The position numbers and the translations under genes were made by a program. Below, in pieces: positions 63,150 to 64,000 of a stretch of 64,000 bases of DNA. Each line of letters starts with the position of its first letter. The first letter of the stretch is position 1. Source of the DNA: Schistocerca nitens (lineage: Eukaryota; Arthropoda; Insecta; Orthoptera; Acrididae); NCBI RefSeq assembly GCF_023898315.1, contig NC_064619.1, positions 304,272,150 through 304,336,149 on the forward strand, read 5' to 3'. The notes under the pieces were generated by a model. That model searched no databases and had not been told where the DNA came from. It worked only from the letters and a program-made list of their open reading frames with translations.

Positions 63150-63660
63150 GCAGTTGACAGTTCCAGCAGTAGCACCCAGCAATGGTCAACAGGTGCAAAT
63201 ACCACAAGTAACATTTTTTCAATAGAAACAGTCCATCAGTGGCACCCAGTACTGTTGAATAGGTGCAGACACCAACAAGTAACACCATTTCAGTAGAAGC
63301 AGTCCATTAGTGGCACCAGCAATGTTGATCAGGTGCACACAGCGACAGGTGACTTCATTTCAGTAGAAGCAGTCCATCAGTGGCACCCAGCAATGTTGAG
63401 CAGGTGCACACAGCAACAGGTGACTTCATTTCAGTAGAAGCAATCCATCAGTGGCACCCAGCAATGTTGAGCAGGTGCAGACATCAACAGGTGACATCTT
63501 TTCAGTAGAAGCAGTCCATCAGTGGCACCCAGCAATGTTGAGCAGGTGCAGACACCAACAAGTAACACCATTTCAGTAGAAGCAGTCCATGAGTGGCACC
63601 AGCAAAGCTGAGCAGGTACACACAGCAACAAGTCACATTTTTCAGCAGAAGCAGTTCCAT
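63150..63660. repeat. tandem array of a 71-bp unit
   Basis: About seven units, marked by 'CAGTCCATCAGTGGCACC' at roughly 63,230, 63,300, 63,370, 63,440, 63,510 and 63,580, then 'CAGCAATGTTGAGCAGGTGC' and 'CAACAGGTGACTTCATTTCA'. Two longer, diverged units with the same 'GTGGCACCAAT' core follow at 63,676-63,779 and 63,780-63,880. The frame seen on the minus strand here is a by-product of the repeat. Confidence 0.88.
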
Positions 63661-63675
63661 AAAATACACTGTCAC

Positions 63676-63880
63676 TGATCACACTGTTCATCAGAGTTTA
63701 TAAGCAGAAATTAAACATGTCCTAGTGGCACCAATATTGTAGAAAAGGTACAAGTAACAGTCCATAATTTTTTTACAATCACTGATCACACAGTTCATCA
63801 GCAGAAATTAAACATGTCCTTGTGGCACCAATCATGTAGAAAAAGTGCAAGTAACAGTCCATACTATTCACCATAACTAC
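63676..63880. repeat. two 104-bp units following the 71-bp array
   Basis: 'ACTGATCACACTGTTCATCAG' (63,676) and 'ACTGATCACACAGTTCATCAG' (63,780), shortened here to their shared 'TGATCACAC', each start a unit with 'AATTAAACATGTCCT' and 'AAGTAACAGTCCATA'. They are longer variants of the array unit. Confidence 0.8.
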
Positions 63881-64000
63881 TGAGACAGTTCAGTCATGAA
63901 CAATAGTTTGAATGCACATACAATTTCTTTAACAAAATATAATCAATGCTCTTACACTAAACATACAAATCATAATAAACACACAAATGATATCAGTTAA

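Noticed and set aside
63431-63691. Small Cys/Leu-rich protein on the minus strand
   Set aside because: It consists of translated tandem repeat units and has no independent support.
63150-63880. CRISPR-like array
   Set aside because: Units are contiguous tandem repeats without unique spacers, in a eukaryotic genome.

Overview
The window reads as repeat-dominated nuclear DNA of a large insect genome. The SINE, RTE, CR1-like and LTR families are ones I recognise from acridid grasshoppers and locusts (Schistocerca-like); this attribution is from memory and was not searched. I found no intact cellular gene. Nearly every long reading frame is a broken transposable-element gene. The best candidates for host sequence are one exon-like frame at 52.1-52.3 kb (minus strand) and a GC- and CpG-rich block at 27.9-28.2 kb.

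Layout. 1-10.6 kb: two copies of one Ty3/gypsy-type LTR retrotransposon head-to-head, forming an inverted repeat with arms of about 3.9 kb and a loop of about 1.6 kb. The right copy runs leftwards from an LTR and primer-binding site near 9.8 kb through gag, protease, RT, RNase H and the start of integrase. 10.6-13.1 kb: an internally deleted mariner, an IS630/Tc1/mariner-type relic, and an LTR with leader. 13.2-17.4 kb: a nearly full-length CR1-like LINE whose ORF1 carries an SGNH-esterase-like domain. 17.4-31.3 kb: SINEs, two minisatellite-bearing or LTR repeats, a SINE derived from 5S rRNA, several DNA-transposon relics, a gag/ORF1-like fragment, and a FLYWCH/MULE transposase relic.

31.6-43.6 kb: a full-length RTE-type LINE (32,369-36,155, minus) flanked by an 11-bp target duplication and itself split by a solo LTR with a 5-bp duplication; a second 5S-derived SINE; a Tc1-like element split by a 5'-truncated LINE; further SINEs; a decayed LINE; and a Tc1/mariner-superfamily relic with recognisable inverted ends. 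43.7-52.5 kb: a foldback palindrome, LINE and minisatellite relics, another Tc1-like relic split by a SINE, a second RTE copy, long unassigned AT-rich stretches, and the exon-like frame. 52.5-64 kb: decayed CR1-like LINEs carrying SINEs with clear target duplications, a third RTE copy, a mariner with both ends, more Tc1-like pieces, and a 71-bp tandem array near the right edge.

These elements do not cooperate as a system. The window is a layered record of insertions whose order can often be read: an older DNA transposon or LINE, then a LINE or LTR inside it, then a SINE. The most unusual structures are the inverted gypsy pair with shared lesions, the 5S-derived SINEs, the minisatellite-bearing composite repeat, and the triple nesting at 32-36 kb. 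Boundaries called 'about' were judged by eye.
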